Of a stretch of DNA of 13,793 nt, positions 7,007 through 13,793 are shown piece after piece. Position 1 is the stretch's first letter; every line of letters begins with the position of its first letter. Position numbers and translations under genes: made by a program. Location: contig CAJNDS010002725.1 of assembly GCA_905221605.1 (NCBI GenBank), forward strand, positions 64,001-77,793, written 5' to 3'. The notes beneath the pieces are model-generated. The model made no database searches, was not told where the DNA came from, and worked only from the letters and a program-made list of their open reading frames with translations. This stretch comes from Symbiodinium natans. Its lineage: Eukaryota; Sar; Dinophyceae; Suessiales; Symbiodiniaceae.

Positions 7007-7048
7007 CTCTGTTGATGAAGTCGAACAGCTGCACATGCCACACAGAGC
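7007..7048 (-). CDS. Short (42-nt) exon of the proline-rich gene
   Basis: It is bounded by CTCTGATCCGTAG| (with a tract CCTCCTCCCTGTGTCCTCACC) and AACAGAG|GTACCA, both good splice signals. It reads SVWHVQLFDFINR. Its one-base overhang G plus TT of the exon at 6601 gives GTT, so the phases fit. No function can be assigned from 14 residues. Confidence 0.45.
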
Positions 7049-7412
7049 CTACGGATCAGAGAAGGTGAGGACACAGGGAGGAGGATCCAGATGACTCAAG
7101 ACTAGTATGCTGCCAAGCACACCTGAGATCCCGGAGGTGGAGGATAAACGGAATCCTCTGTGTGTTGAAAATCTGGTCTTTCTGCAACCTTTCTGTCTCT
7201 CAACCAAAAAAAAACTTCATAGATCATCTTCCTGCTGCCATGTCTCCAGCGTACGAAGCATCGACACCAGAAACCGACGAATCACCCCGACCAGCATGGT
7301 AACATCCATGCTTCCACCGCACAAAATGTGCTGGAGAATGTTCCTAACCACATGGACTCAAGTCGAGACTCTGACTCTAACCTCTATGAGTCACCGTACT
7401 TATAACTCATAC
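7049..7412. other. Presumed intronic or intergenic stretch, nothing firm
   Basis: Minus-strand frames such as GGSMDVTMLVGVIRRFLVSM and LETWQQEDDL or AGRGDSSVSGVDASYAGDM look partly protein-like, but they conflict with each other and lack clear splice signals. No gene is called here. Confidence 0.3.
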
Positions 7413-7580
7413 CGGAAATCGATGCTTGGTTGGTAGAAAAAAACATTGAGAGATGTCGACAGCATGGCCACAACCCAAAAGAAACAAGGAACACTCTTCT
7501 TTGAGCCGCGGGAGCATCACGTGGGCATGAGACATTGCCACTGCCATGCTGCACATCACACACACGCCACTTGTGAGTGA
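7413..7580 (-). CDS. Weak candidate exon with a consensus donor
   Basis: The frame reads GVCVMCSMAVAMSHAHVML, then PRLKEECSLFLLGCGHAVD, then ISQCFFLPTKHRFP, and ends at CCG|GTATGAG, close to a consensus 5' splice site. An overlapping frame (KSRPPSVTHKWRVCDVQHGS) competes with it. No family recognised, and the 5' limit is arbitrary. Confidence 0.25.
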
Positions 7581-7646
7581 CACTGGGAGGCCTGGACTTT
7601 CTCATTTTGGCGAAGCTCCTTGCCTCTGTCACAGAGCGCTTGCCCT

Positions 7647-7785
7647 AACCCCAAAACCCAAAACCCAAAACCCAAAACCCTAAACCCTATAGCCTAAACT
7701 CTAAACCCTAAACCCTAAACCCTAAACCCTAAGCCCCCAAACCCTAAACCCTAAACCCTAAACACTGAACCCTAAATCCCAAGCC
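7647..7785. repeat. Interstitial telomere-type repeat, (AAACCC/AAACCCT)n
   Basis: The block starts with AAAACCC hexamer/heptamer variants and continues as about 15 AAACCCT units with occasional changes, C-rich strand on plus. It is the second large interstitial array in the window. Confidence 0.92.
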
Positions 7786-7799
7786 CGAGTCCGAGCCCC

Positions 7800-7924
7800 G
7801 CTCAAAAAAAAACAGAATAGTTCGGGCGAGCCACACAGCATACGAAGCTGATCACGGGGGAGGTCGGCATGGAGACGACACACGTCCAACCTACAGTGAG
7901 ACATGATCACGAAGCCATCCGGGT
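7800..7924 (-). CDS. Candidate exon upstream of telomere-type repeat
   Basis: A strong acceptor precedes it (CCTCCTCTTTTTTTTCGG, then CCTTTGAG|). The frame reads PDGFVIMSHCRLDVCRLHAD, then LPRDQLRMLCGSPELF. A possible donor is CTTC|GTATGC. Otherwise the frame runs into the telomere-type repeat and stops there. It looks protein-like, but no family is recognised. Confidence 0.3.
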
Positions 7925-8007
7925 CTCAAAGGACAGTGACCGAAAAAAAAGAGGAGGCGATACCAACAATTTAGCCAAGCAGCAACTGTTCAGCTAAATC
8001 CTTCCTG

Positions 8008-8220
8008 TCAGTCGGCGTAAACGCGATCCAGGACGACGTCGAACAGGAAGGGAAACACACCTGAGTTCGCCACTGCACCCGGCACAGATTGCCGCTTCCG
8101 GACTGGATGTGTTACATAGGTTGCATCTGCATTCAGCCAAGCTACGCACCACTGGGCTTGTACGCCACGACGCATCACAGGTTTCACGGCCCCTTGCTCG
8201 CTCTCGCACGGAGCTGCACG
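8008..8220 (-). CDS. Candidate terminal exon, unknown protein
   Basis: The frame reads VKPVMRRGVQAQWCVAWLNA, then DATYVTHPVRKRQSVPGAVA, then NSGVFPFLFDVVLDRVYAD and a TGA at 8010-8008. It is rich in hydrophobics and looks like the end of a folded protein. A competing frame over 8060-8130 shows a CNLC...CAGC zinc-ribbon-like pattern and ends at an AACTCAG|GTGTGT donor, so the assignment is open. An in-frame TAA upstream of 8238 means it must start at an acceptor (possibly CGAGCAAG|). Confidence 0.38.
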   Translation of the reverse strand, partial: RAAPCESEQGAVKPVMRRGVQAQWCVAWLNADATYVTHPVRKRQSVPGAVANSGVFPFLFDVVLDRVYAD

Positions 8221-8449
8221 TTTCTTCCCCTTCCTCACATGAAAATTGTATTAAAACCACCTGTTGCGTCGGCCGCCGCATTTTTAAACAGACAGACAAC
8301 CAAAACAAAACAAAACTGGTACACTGCCTGGGCACATTCTGCGAGCACAGTGGACACAGCAGCTTGCAGAAGCCAGTCGCTCAGAGAGCAAACATGCAAT
8401 GTAGGTACAGGGCGAGTAGTCTGAGGAACTAGTGGTTCTATGTGGTGGT

Positions 8450-8720
8450 TCAGCTGCCTTGGATGCTTCGAAAGCATGATGATGCATCAACACGGTTCTT
8501 TTGTTTTTTTTTGGTCAGCACATTCCCCATTGTTGAAATGCTATACGCTGTGGCTGCTCTGGTCTTTCGGACATTTCGTCGGCAGAGAACCCATTTCTCT
8601 GCACAGTCAGAAGCCCTCGCTAGAGAGAAGCGGCGACAAATGGCCAGGAGACTCAAACTCGCAAGATCAGAGGCTTCAACCTTCTTATGGTTTTGCATAC
8701 GTTGCCTTGGCAGGAAACCG
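8450..8720 (-). CDS. Candidate exon, basic protein of unknown function
   Basis: The frame reads LPRQRMQNHKKVEASDLASL, then SLLAICRRFSLARASDCAEK, then WVLCRRNVRKTRAATAYSIS, then TMGNVLTKKK and a TGA at 8450. The frame remains open upstream to 8806 only by reading through hairpin-repeat arms, so the exon probably begins near 8720. No domain is recognised. The other two frames contain early stops. Confidence 0.35.
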
Positions 8721-8730
8721 AGGGACTCTC

Positions 8731-8986
8731 CAATACATCTCAAGACCTGCTCTTCCTGGGAAACACATGAATAATGTATTACCTGCGATTGAAGAACAAA
8801 AGGCAAGTTGGGCTATCTCTTGTTCTCATGACGTCCACCCCATGCTTCCGAGGGTTATGCATTATATACATAGGAAAACCATACAAAAACCACCGACCCC
8901 CCAATACATTTCATGCCTGTGTCTCCTGGGCACAACGAGAGATAATGTATTCCTACCCCCCCGTGGGGTGGGGGGCCTAATGCATT
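8731..8986. repeat. Second cluster of hairpin-repeat arms
   Basis: The same arms as at 1632-2266 appear here in a different arrangement. CAATACATC (8731) pairs with AATGTATT (8773-8780), and CAATACATT (8902-8910) pairs with AATGTATT (8944-8951). The two intervals of about 50 bp share internal sequence (CTTCCTGGG / TCTCCTGGG). At 8944-8986, AATGTATT, a C7/G6 stem and AATGCATT form a strong 43-bp hairpin. The cluster lies between the candidate exons at 9059 and 8720. Confidence 0.7.
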
Positions 8987-9002
8987 CCCAAACGTGGAGG
9001 GA

Positions 9003-9059
9003 TGCTTGATACGCACGGCGTTCCGGGTCCTCATCTTCTGTTTGCTCTTCTTTGGCCAT
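9003..9059 (-). CDS. Candidate first exon (ATG at 9059)
   Basis: ATG in the context CACAGCATGGCC starts MAKEEQTEDEDPERRAYQA. The charged, low-complexity start is typical of a soluble N-terminus. A donor could be GCC|GTGCGT (like GTGCGC in the protease-like gene) or CAC|GTTTGG. Beyond it the frame runs into hairpin repeats. The AG just before the ATG could serve as a trans-splice acceptor, but no spliced leader is visible. Confidence 0.38.
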
Positions 9060-9763
9060 GCTGTGGGCCCCAGGCTCCAAGGGCCCACGGCGCAGAGGCT
9101 TCGAGACCGTGGCGTTGCTAGCTAGCTAGCCTATCATCACCGTCACCTGTGCCTGTCACTGTCACTGCCTGGCTGTTTGTCTGGTCCTAAAGGCCTGTCA
9201 TGGCTGCCATGCTGAATGCTGCGCTGCTGAAGCTGTCAGCTGCAAGCAAGCAGCAAGCATTGTCTTCACGCTTCCAAATGCCAGTGTGTCACGTGTGCAT
9301 GTGAATGTGCATAATCATGGTCACAGAGTCATGCTCAGCTCTGGCTCAGCTCAGCTCAGCATGACAGCGTGCCTGCCGACTGAGCCCGTGGCCCGTGGCT
9401 GTAGCTGTGGCTACACGCCGCCGTCGATGTTGCAAGGGATCTGGTCCTGGCAGTACGGCAATGAAATGCAACGCAATGATCATTGAACCTGTGGACTAGC
9501 ACATGACTGAGATGACACGTCCCCGGCCGCCCCGGCCCCGTGCCTCTCCGTCCTCCGGGTTCATGTCCTGGGTCCACATCAACGAGCAGCACGTGCAACG
9601 ACTCGTTTGAGGAGGCTTTATCGGGTTTAGGCGGGTTTAGTGTTTAGGTTTAGGTTTAGGCGGGTTTAGGCTTTAGGGTTTGGACTAAAAGTTTAGGAGT
9701 CTATGAGTCTATGACCATTGGACCATTTGACTCATTGACCATCATGACTGACGGACTGACGGT

Positions 9764-9765
<2 letters not shown>
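9060..9765. other. Intergenic stretch, no gene supported
   Basis: It contains short direct repeats (GCTAGCTAGCTAGC at about 9117, CTCAGCTCAGCTCAG at about 9347) and a degenerate G-rich telomere-type stretch at 9616-9695 (GGGTTTAGGCGGGTTTAG). Minus-strand frames here are low-complexity and have no convincing splice structure. Confidence 0.5.
9616..9695. repeat. Degenerate TTTAGG/TTTAGGG repeat, G-rich strand on plus
   Basis: TTTAGG units with GCGGG inserts and one TTTAGGG. The orientation is opposite to the block at 7647-7785. Confidence 0.7.

Positions 9766-9826
<61 letters not shown>
9766..9826. repeat. (CT)n microsatellite
   Basis: About 30 uninterrupted CT units. Confidence 0.97.
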
Positions 9827-9828
<2 letters not shown>

Positions 9829-9839
9829 GTGTTTCAAGA

Positions 9840-9922
9840 TGTCTCACGCCGACTCACGCCGCATGCCGCATGCCGTCTGACGCACATGCCGCATGCCACA
9901 TGCCGCACGCCGCATGCCGCAT
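9840..9922. repeat. GCATGCC-type low-complexity repeat
   Basis: Degenerate tandem CGCATGC / CACATGC units of 7-11 bp. Each core is palindromic (GCATGC). The long open frame through it on the minus strand is probably an artefact. Confidence 0.7.
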
Positions 9923-10346
9923 GATTGGATCTGGAAGGACTTGCAAGACTGAAGACTGAAGACTGGACACTGAACACGAACCCACGGCCCATGGACACAC
10001 GCCAGAAGCAACTACAAGAGACCAAAAAAAAAAAGAACTGCTGGCACCACACGCACGCAACCAAATAAAGCCCGCAGCGCCGCACCCCGATGCCCCCGAC
10101 GCCGCCCGACGCCCGACGCCGCACCGCCGATGGTCCAGCGCAAACGCCACCGCCACTCCCGACGCCGCCGCCCGAAGCCGGTGACGCACAGCGAATAACG
10201 ACACAGACACACAGGGACCCACACAAGTTACCACACACACACACAGAGCGCGCGCACACACACACACACACACAGAGACACACACACACACACACACACA
10301 CACAGAGACACACACACACACACACACACAGACGTGCGCGCACGGG
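9923..10346. other. Presumed intron or 3' region after the PHD exon
   Basis: The minus strand contains a GC-rich stretch of CCGACGCC-type repeats (10087-10180) and a very strong splice-acceptor-like tract (TTCTTTTTTTTTTTGGTCTC, then TTGTAG at about 10040-10014). Sequence following that tract (ASGVCPWAVGSCSV) is not clearly coding. The missing end of the PHD gene may lie here. Confidence 0.35.
10231..10331. repeat. (CA)n microsatellite with higher-order GAGA breaks
   Basis: CA runs are interrupted by GAGA roughly every 30-36 bp, giving a second-order periodicity. On the minus strand it reads as (TG)n directly after the PHD finger exon. The poly Cys-Val translation is an artefact. Confidence 0.95.
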
Positions 10347-11078
10347 GCACCTGTCACACAACCACCTTGGAAGTATGCCGCCCTGGCCACCGCCACCGCC
10401 GCCGTCTTCAAAGGCTTGCAATGATTCCAGAGCTTGCTGCCCGGCTTTCGATTGCGACAACCTCTGCGCACAGGAAGCATGGCTGCAGAGCAGGCAGAAC
10501 GGGCACACCGATAACTGCAATCCTGCATCTGCATCTGAATCTGCATCAGACTCTTGCACGCCACCAGAGCACACAAAGCAAGTGTCTGCCGTGTCTGCAA
10601 GCAGCACCTGTGCTGATATGTTCATGTCACTGTCTGCACCTCTGTGCTGGGACGTTTGCCACATGCGGATAAAGCGAAGCACTTCGTCGGGCACTTGGCT
10701 TGGATGGTGTAGATGCCTAGCTTGCGCATATTGCTTGTCCTTCACTATTTTGGCACCAGCTGACGGCAACAGGATTTCCCCACGCAACGCTGCGATGTCC
10801 AGGGGGATCCTCTTCTTTCCCACTGGCACAATACATTTCAAGCGGTTGTCGGCAGTGACGTCTGCCACTCTTCCCTTCACGCCTGGGTCCGTCCACTGAA
10901 TGTAAACCAACGAGGCCAGCCGCTCCTCGTGCTCCTCCTGTGTTGTACCGGGCAAAGCCACCAAAGAGACACAGCCGTCCTGTCCAGGAGTCTTGGCTTG
11001 AGAGTCCATGTAGAACTGAACGCAAGCGAGGCTCTGTTGAGCCTCCGACAACCACAAATCACCCGCATCTCGAATCAT
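10347..11078 (-). CDS. Exon with a PHD-type zinc finger (C4HC3)
   Basis: Counting from ATG at 11078, zinc ligands are C167, C170, C192, C195, H200, C203, C241 and C244. The spacing is C-x2-C-x21-C-x2-C-x4-H-x2-C-x37-C-x2-C, and a Trp at 239 sits two residues before C241, as is typical of PHD fingers. PHD fingers usually read histone H3 tails in the nucleus. Residues 1-165 form another apparently folded region (SLVYIQWTDPGVKGRVADVT, then IVPVGKKRIPLDI) that I do not recognise. The last cysteine lies next to AG|GTGCCC (10351|10350) and TGCCCC|GTGCGC, so the exon ends near 10347 and could even be spliced just before C244. The frame is open upstream of the ATG to a TGA, so the exon may be internal, joined after a CCGAG| or CTGAG| acceptor to the long exon upstream. 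Finger call good, gene boundaries uncertain. Confidence 0.68.
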
Positions 11079-11179
11079 TCTCTCGGTGGGTTTACCTCAG
11101 ACTCTGACTGTGCACATCAATGCGTAAACAACAGAATCATCAGTCTGTCAGTCAGACAGTCACACCATTGACAAATTAA

Positions 11180-11204
11180 TCACTCAGTAGCAGTAGTCGT
11201 CGTC

Positions 11205-11256
<52 letters not shown>

Positions 11257-13010
11257 CAGTAGCAGCAGTAGTAGTCGTCGTAGTAGTAGTAGTAGTCGTT
11301 GTTGTAGAAACCTCTGCCAAAGCACCTACCGACGATGAAGATGAGGAGGCGCTTTCCAGACGGCAATCAAAGTTGCCCATAACGCCTTGTGAATTGAGCA
11401 CGCCCTCAAGCAGGACATCTACCCCTGGATCATCGTCAACAGAGATGTCCAGACCCATGCGCTTCAAGGCTTCCACATCCAAACCATCACAAATGCCACC
11501 TCGCACTGCCTCCTGTGCTTTGCGACACTCCTGCGAGTCAATGGAATTCTCCATCATTTGTTTCTTTTCTTCTTGCTGCACGGCGTCCGCCATGGTGTCT
11601 AGCTCATCGTGGTGAAGACCGCAATTCTCGTGCATCATGTTGCTGATGGCGATGTACAGAAGATCTGCTTCTGCTACGTCCGCTTCTTCGGGATCGCCTC
11701 CATTGCCTCCCACGTCCTGCTCCGCCTCCTCCAGAAGCATGTTCAAACCCTCCTCCAGTTCACCATCACCGTCACCGTCACCGTCTTCATCACGCTCATG
11801 AGCACCTTGGTTGTCTTCGTGAATGACTCGCTCACCTGGCGGCAGCGTGGCAGTTGTAGCAGCAGCACCTCCAGCGCGGCGAACGTCTCCACTTAACTTG
11901 TTGAGCGTTTTTTTGTTCGGCTGCTTCAGGACAACAATCGGCTGAGGCTTGCCTGACAAAACTCCAAGCTCTCCTAGATGACCAAGCTCACTGACCGTGA
12001 CTCTGGCTTGTGTTGGAATTGAGAACACTTGCACAGTCGCACCCTCGTGAACATCATCCCAGCGAGCAGCAAGAACTTCATTGCAAGCCTGAAAGGCCAG
12101 CGGTCGTTGCAAGGAGATGCAGCCTGTACCAGAGATCACACAGCGAGCCAAGCGATAGACGCTTCTAACCTTGTCCGCCACCACGAAGTACTGAAAAGAC
12201 TTTGAGGTAGTCACAAGGTTCGGGTCCTTGAACAGCGCGCCCACAGCAATCACCGGCATACTTGGCACTGGACCCTTAGACGAAACAAGACCGGCCAGGT
12301 GCTTGTTGAGGATCATGTTGTAACAGGCAGCCCAATTCCGCGCCAAGGTCGGTAGACTTTCAGGGTGTAGCTTGGAAAAAGCGAGGGCTGCATCTTTGTC
12401 AGACGGAAGATTCTCCGGCGGCGGCGGCTGCACCCATCTGTCGAGCTCCTCTGCGACGTCCTTGCGGTCGGCCCAGCTTCCCAAGCAGAGGTCGAACAAC
12501 CTCCGAGCAGTCGGGCGGTAGTGCGACCACTTGCGGCGCAGCTGCGTCCCTCCCGGCGCCACAGCTTCCCCGAGAAAATGCTTTATGCAGGCTCTGCTGG
12601 ACACAAGCTCTGCCGATGACGTCGGCCCACGCTCCGTGAAAAGCTTGAGCATCTTGTTGATCCTCTCGCACTCCCGGGAGTCTGCCTTCCACATGCGGGC
12701 GACTGCTCTGACAGAGACGCGCAAAGCTCCTGTTAGCAAGCCTTTCTCGGACGCGACGAGGAGGTCGGCCTTGAACAGTGCCTTCACTTTGCGCGCGTTG
12801 ACTTCCAGCTCTTCTGGGCATGTGTGCAGGAGCTCTTGCGCGATTTGCTGGCGTAGCGTGCAAGTTACATTGTCGGCACTCTGCCCAAGCAACAGCAGGC
12901 GATGTGGCCAGCGCTGCAATGGATCCACAACTCGTCGCCCAAATGCTGAAGCGTTCAACAATAGCTGTGCACGGGCCAGCTGCAGCAAGAAAGCAATATC
13001 GGACGCCTGC
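11180..13010 (-). CDS. Long open exon, unrecognised protein with acidic C-terminal half
   Basis: About 610 codons are open to a TGA at 11182-11180. The frame starts without a clear ATG and is open upstream to a TGA near 13100, so it is probably an internal exon entered at an AG such as ATGCTCAG| (about 13036). Numbering from 13012: residues 1-170 are helical, with WKADSRECERINKMLK at 108-123 and SSRACIKHFL at 138-147. The pattern D/N-x2-E-x2-N-x2-LK recalls the region after the catalytic Glu in MULE-type transposases, but no catalytic triad can be assigned. Residues 270-365 look like a small beta-rich domain. Residues 398-560 are strongly acidic, including an in-frame GAC-GGT hexamer repeat (DEDGDGDGDGE). 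Six or more serines precede the possible donor TCG|GTAGGT at 11330, after which the frame is polythreonine. Most likely this is one gene with the PHD exon downstream. Coding status is good, function unknown. Confidence 0.65.
11186..11300. repeat. (AGT)n trinucleotide repeat
   Basis: About 35 AGT/CGT/AGC units. The minus strand is (ACT)n, which can be read in frame as polythreonine at the end of the long open frame. Alternatively it lies in an intron starting at TCG|GTAGGT (11330|11329). Confidence 0.95.
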
Positions 13011-13193
13011 AAGTGCTGCAGATTGTTCAGCCAGTGTGCTGAGCATTGCGAATCATGACTCGTTGTTCCTGAGTCAATGGGTGCATCAATGGGTCAATGG
13101 GCCAATGGGAACTCGGCACTCAGCACTCAACGGCCTGGGCGGCCTGGACATATGCGACACGTGTGCTGCGTGCGGCGCCATGATGGTGGTTTC

Positions 13194-13370
13194 ACTGATG
13201 ACTCATGACTCATGACTGATGACTCATGCATGACTCATGACTCGTGACTCATGACTCATGACGGACTCATGATGACTGATGACTGATGACTCATGACGGT
13301 TTCTCGCGGCATGACGCTCATGAGCTCATGATTCATGATGAGTCATGCGTCATGATGTCATGGAGTCATG
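13194..13370. repeat. Degenerate GACTCAT minisatellite
   Basis: About 20 ATGACTCATGA-like units, mixed 5-12 bp in period. Each TGACTCA is itself an AP-1-type palindrome. The array decays into TCATGA-rich sequence after about 13300. Confidence 0.85.
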
Positions 13371-13371
13371 G

Positions 13372-13414
13372 ATCATATGAGACAGTGAGGTCATGAATCA
13401 TATGAGACAGTGAG
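13372..13414. repeat. 18-bp direct repeat
   Basis: ATCATATGAGACAGTGAG occurs at 13372-13389 and 13397-13414, exact, separated by 7 bp. Confidence 0.95.
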
Positions 13415-13664
13415 CGCGGCAATAAACAACCGGCAACCGGCGGCCACGGCGGCCACCGCCAACAGCCGCCACACGGACGCGAAACATAGTATGTAGTTTC
13501 AAAACAAAACAAAAAAAAGAAACACATCCAAAACAACTAAAACATTTGACTCGAAGAAAGACTCCAAACGAACAAGCATCAGCATCAACTTTAAGCACCG
13601 AAACAACAAACAACAATAATACTTTCGTTCACGAAATCCGCACTGCGCAAGCGGCCCTCAGCCC

Positions 13665-13772
13665 TCAGCACAAAACCGCATCTGTGATGATGACTGCTGC
13701 CCAATTTCCGAGCGGCTCGAACAGCATATCTTCGAACTGTGAGAGCATGTCCTTTGCTTTGCCACACACCAA
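13665..13772 (-). CDS. Short exon, probably 5' part of the long-exon/PHD gene
   Basis: After a textbook acceptor TTTGTTTCAG| (CAG at 13775-13773) the frame reads LVCGKAKDMLSQFEDMLFEP, then LGNWAAVIITDAVLC and a TGA at 13667-13665. The acidic/hydrophobic pattern is strongly protein-like. The same frame is also open to the window edge (SDGHLFQ). A donor must precede the TGA if the gene continues to the exon at about 13036, and none is obvious. No family recognised. Confidence 0.48.
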   Translation of the reverse strand: MVCGKAKDMLSQFEDMLFEPLGNWAAVIITDAVLC

Positions 13773-13793
13773 CTGAAACAAATGACCGTCGCT

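Larger units (their letters stand above)
13030..13664. other. Presumed intron with GACTCAT-type repeats
   Basis: No coding frame is supported. It holds a CAATGGG-type short repeat (13066-13110), the GACTCAT region, GC-rich sequence near 13436-13480 and AT-rich sequence near 13500-13620. It separates the exon at 13665 from the long exon. Confidence 0.45.

Noticed and set aside
6723-7068. Open frames rich in Glu-Arg, Ser-Leu or Cys-Leu across the GA tract
   Set aside because: They are translations of a microsatellite in several frames and strands with no flanking protein-like sequence in the same frame.
8440-9009. 189-codon plus-strand open frame
   Set aside because: It runs through hairpin-repeat arms and opposes the more protein-like minus-strand exon. 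Composition is unlike a folded protein.
9834-10340. The Cys-Val and Gly-rich continuation of the PHD open frame
   Set aside because: It is a reading of (TG)n and GCATGC repeats. Splice-donor-like sites occur right after the finger.
10829-10837. A single hairpin arm (CAATACATT) inside the PHD exon
   Set aside because: It encodes KCIV in a well-supported reading frame, has no partner arm within a plausible distance, and a 9-mer can occur by chance in this much sequence.
12399-13046. Alternative minus-strand frame starting at an ATG (MLSTLAEQ)
   Set aside because: It overlaps the longer frame, is rich in Arg/Ala/Gly typical of GC-rich shadow frames, and ends early.

Overview
The window looks like nuclear DNA of a GC-rich protist, most likely a dinoflagellate of the Symbiodiniaceae/Suessiales kind. 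The evidence is many blocks of plant/alveolate-type telomere repeat (AAACCCT / TTTAGGG) inside the sequence, long simple-sequence tracts, and short spliced exons separated by introns of about 70-90 bases. Every coding stretch I can support lies on the minus strand, as in the one-directional gene arrays known from dinoflagellates. There are no bacterial operons, Shine-Dalgarno sites or rRNA/tRNA genes. The taxonomic call is an inference from composition and architecture.

Layout, in minus-strand transcription order. (1) 13793-9834: probably one gene. A short exon (13772-13665) is followed by a long open exon (about 13010-11330) of unrecognised family, with one small motif recalling MULE-type transposases. 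An exon (11078-10347) then carries a well-formed PHD-type C4HC3 zinc finger. (AC)n, (GA)n and (ACT)n tracts fill the introns and 3' side. (2) 9059-8008: a possible first exon, a possible middle exon and a possible last exon, with hairpin-forming repeats in the presumed first intron. (3) 7924-5761: a proline-rich, S/T-P-rich gene with a 13-residue in-frame duplication and an arginine-serine tail. It is interrupted by a GA-rich microsatellite of about 210 bp. (4) 5700-3000: no convincing gene. This is a subtelomere-like mosaic of interstitial telomere repeats, a 122-124-bp satellite and duplicated unique segments. (5) 2982-8: the best gene model in the window. It has three phase-compatible exons (1587-661, 579-253, 160-8) and encodes about 468 residues, with an FDSH-type cysteine-protease-like domain and a basic RS-containing region. 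Weaker candidate exons lie upstream.

The most unusual structure is at 1632-2266, just upstream of the protease-like exon. Five hairpins of exactly 35 bp (9-bp inverted arms, 17-nt C-rich loop) are separated by unrelated spacers, an array that looks superficially like a CRISPR. Related arms recur at 8731-8986. Both clusters fall in presumed introns, so they may be a very short mobile or structural repeat family. A PHD finger, a possible transposase-like motif and an FDSH protease-like domain in one window would fit genes descended from large mobile elements, but that is speculation.
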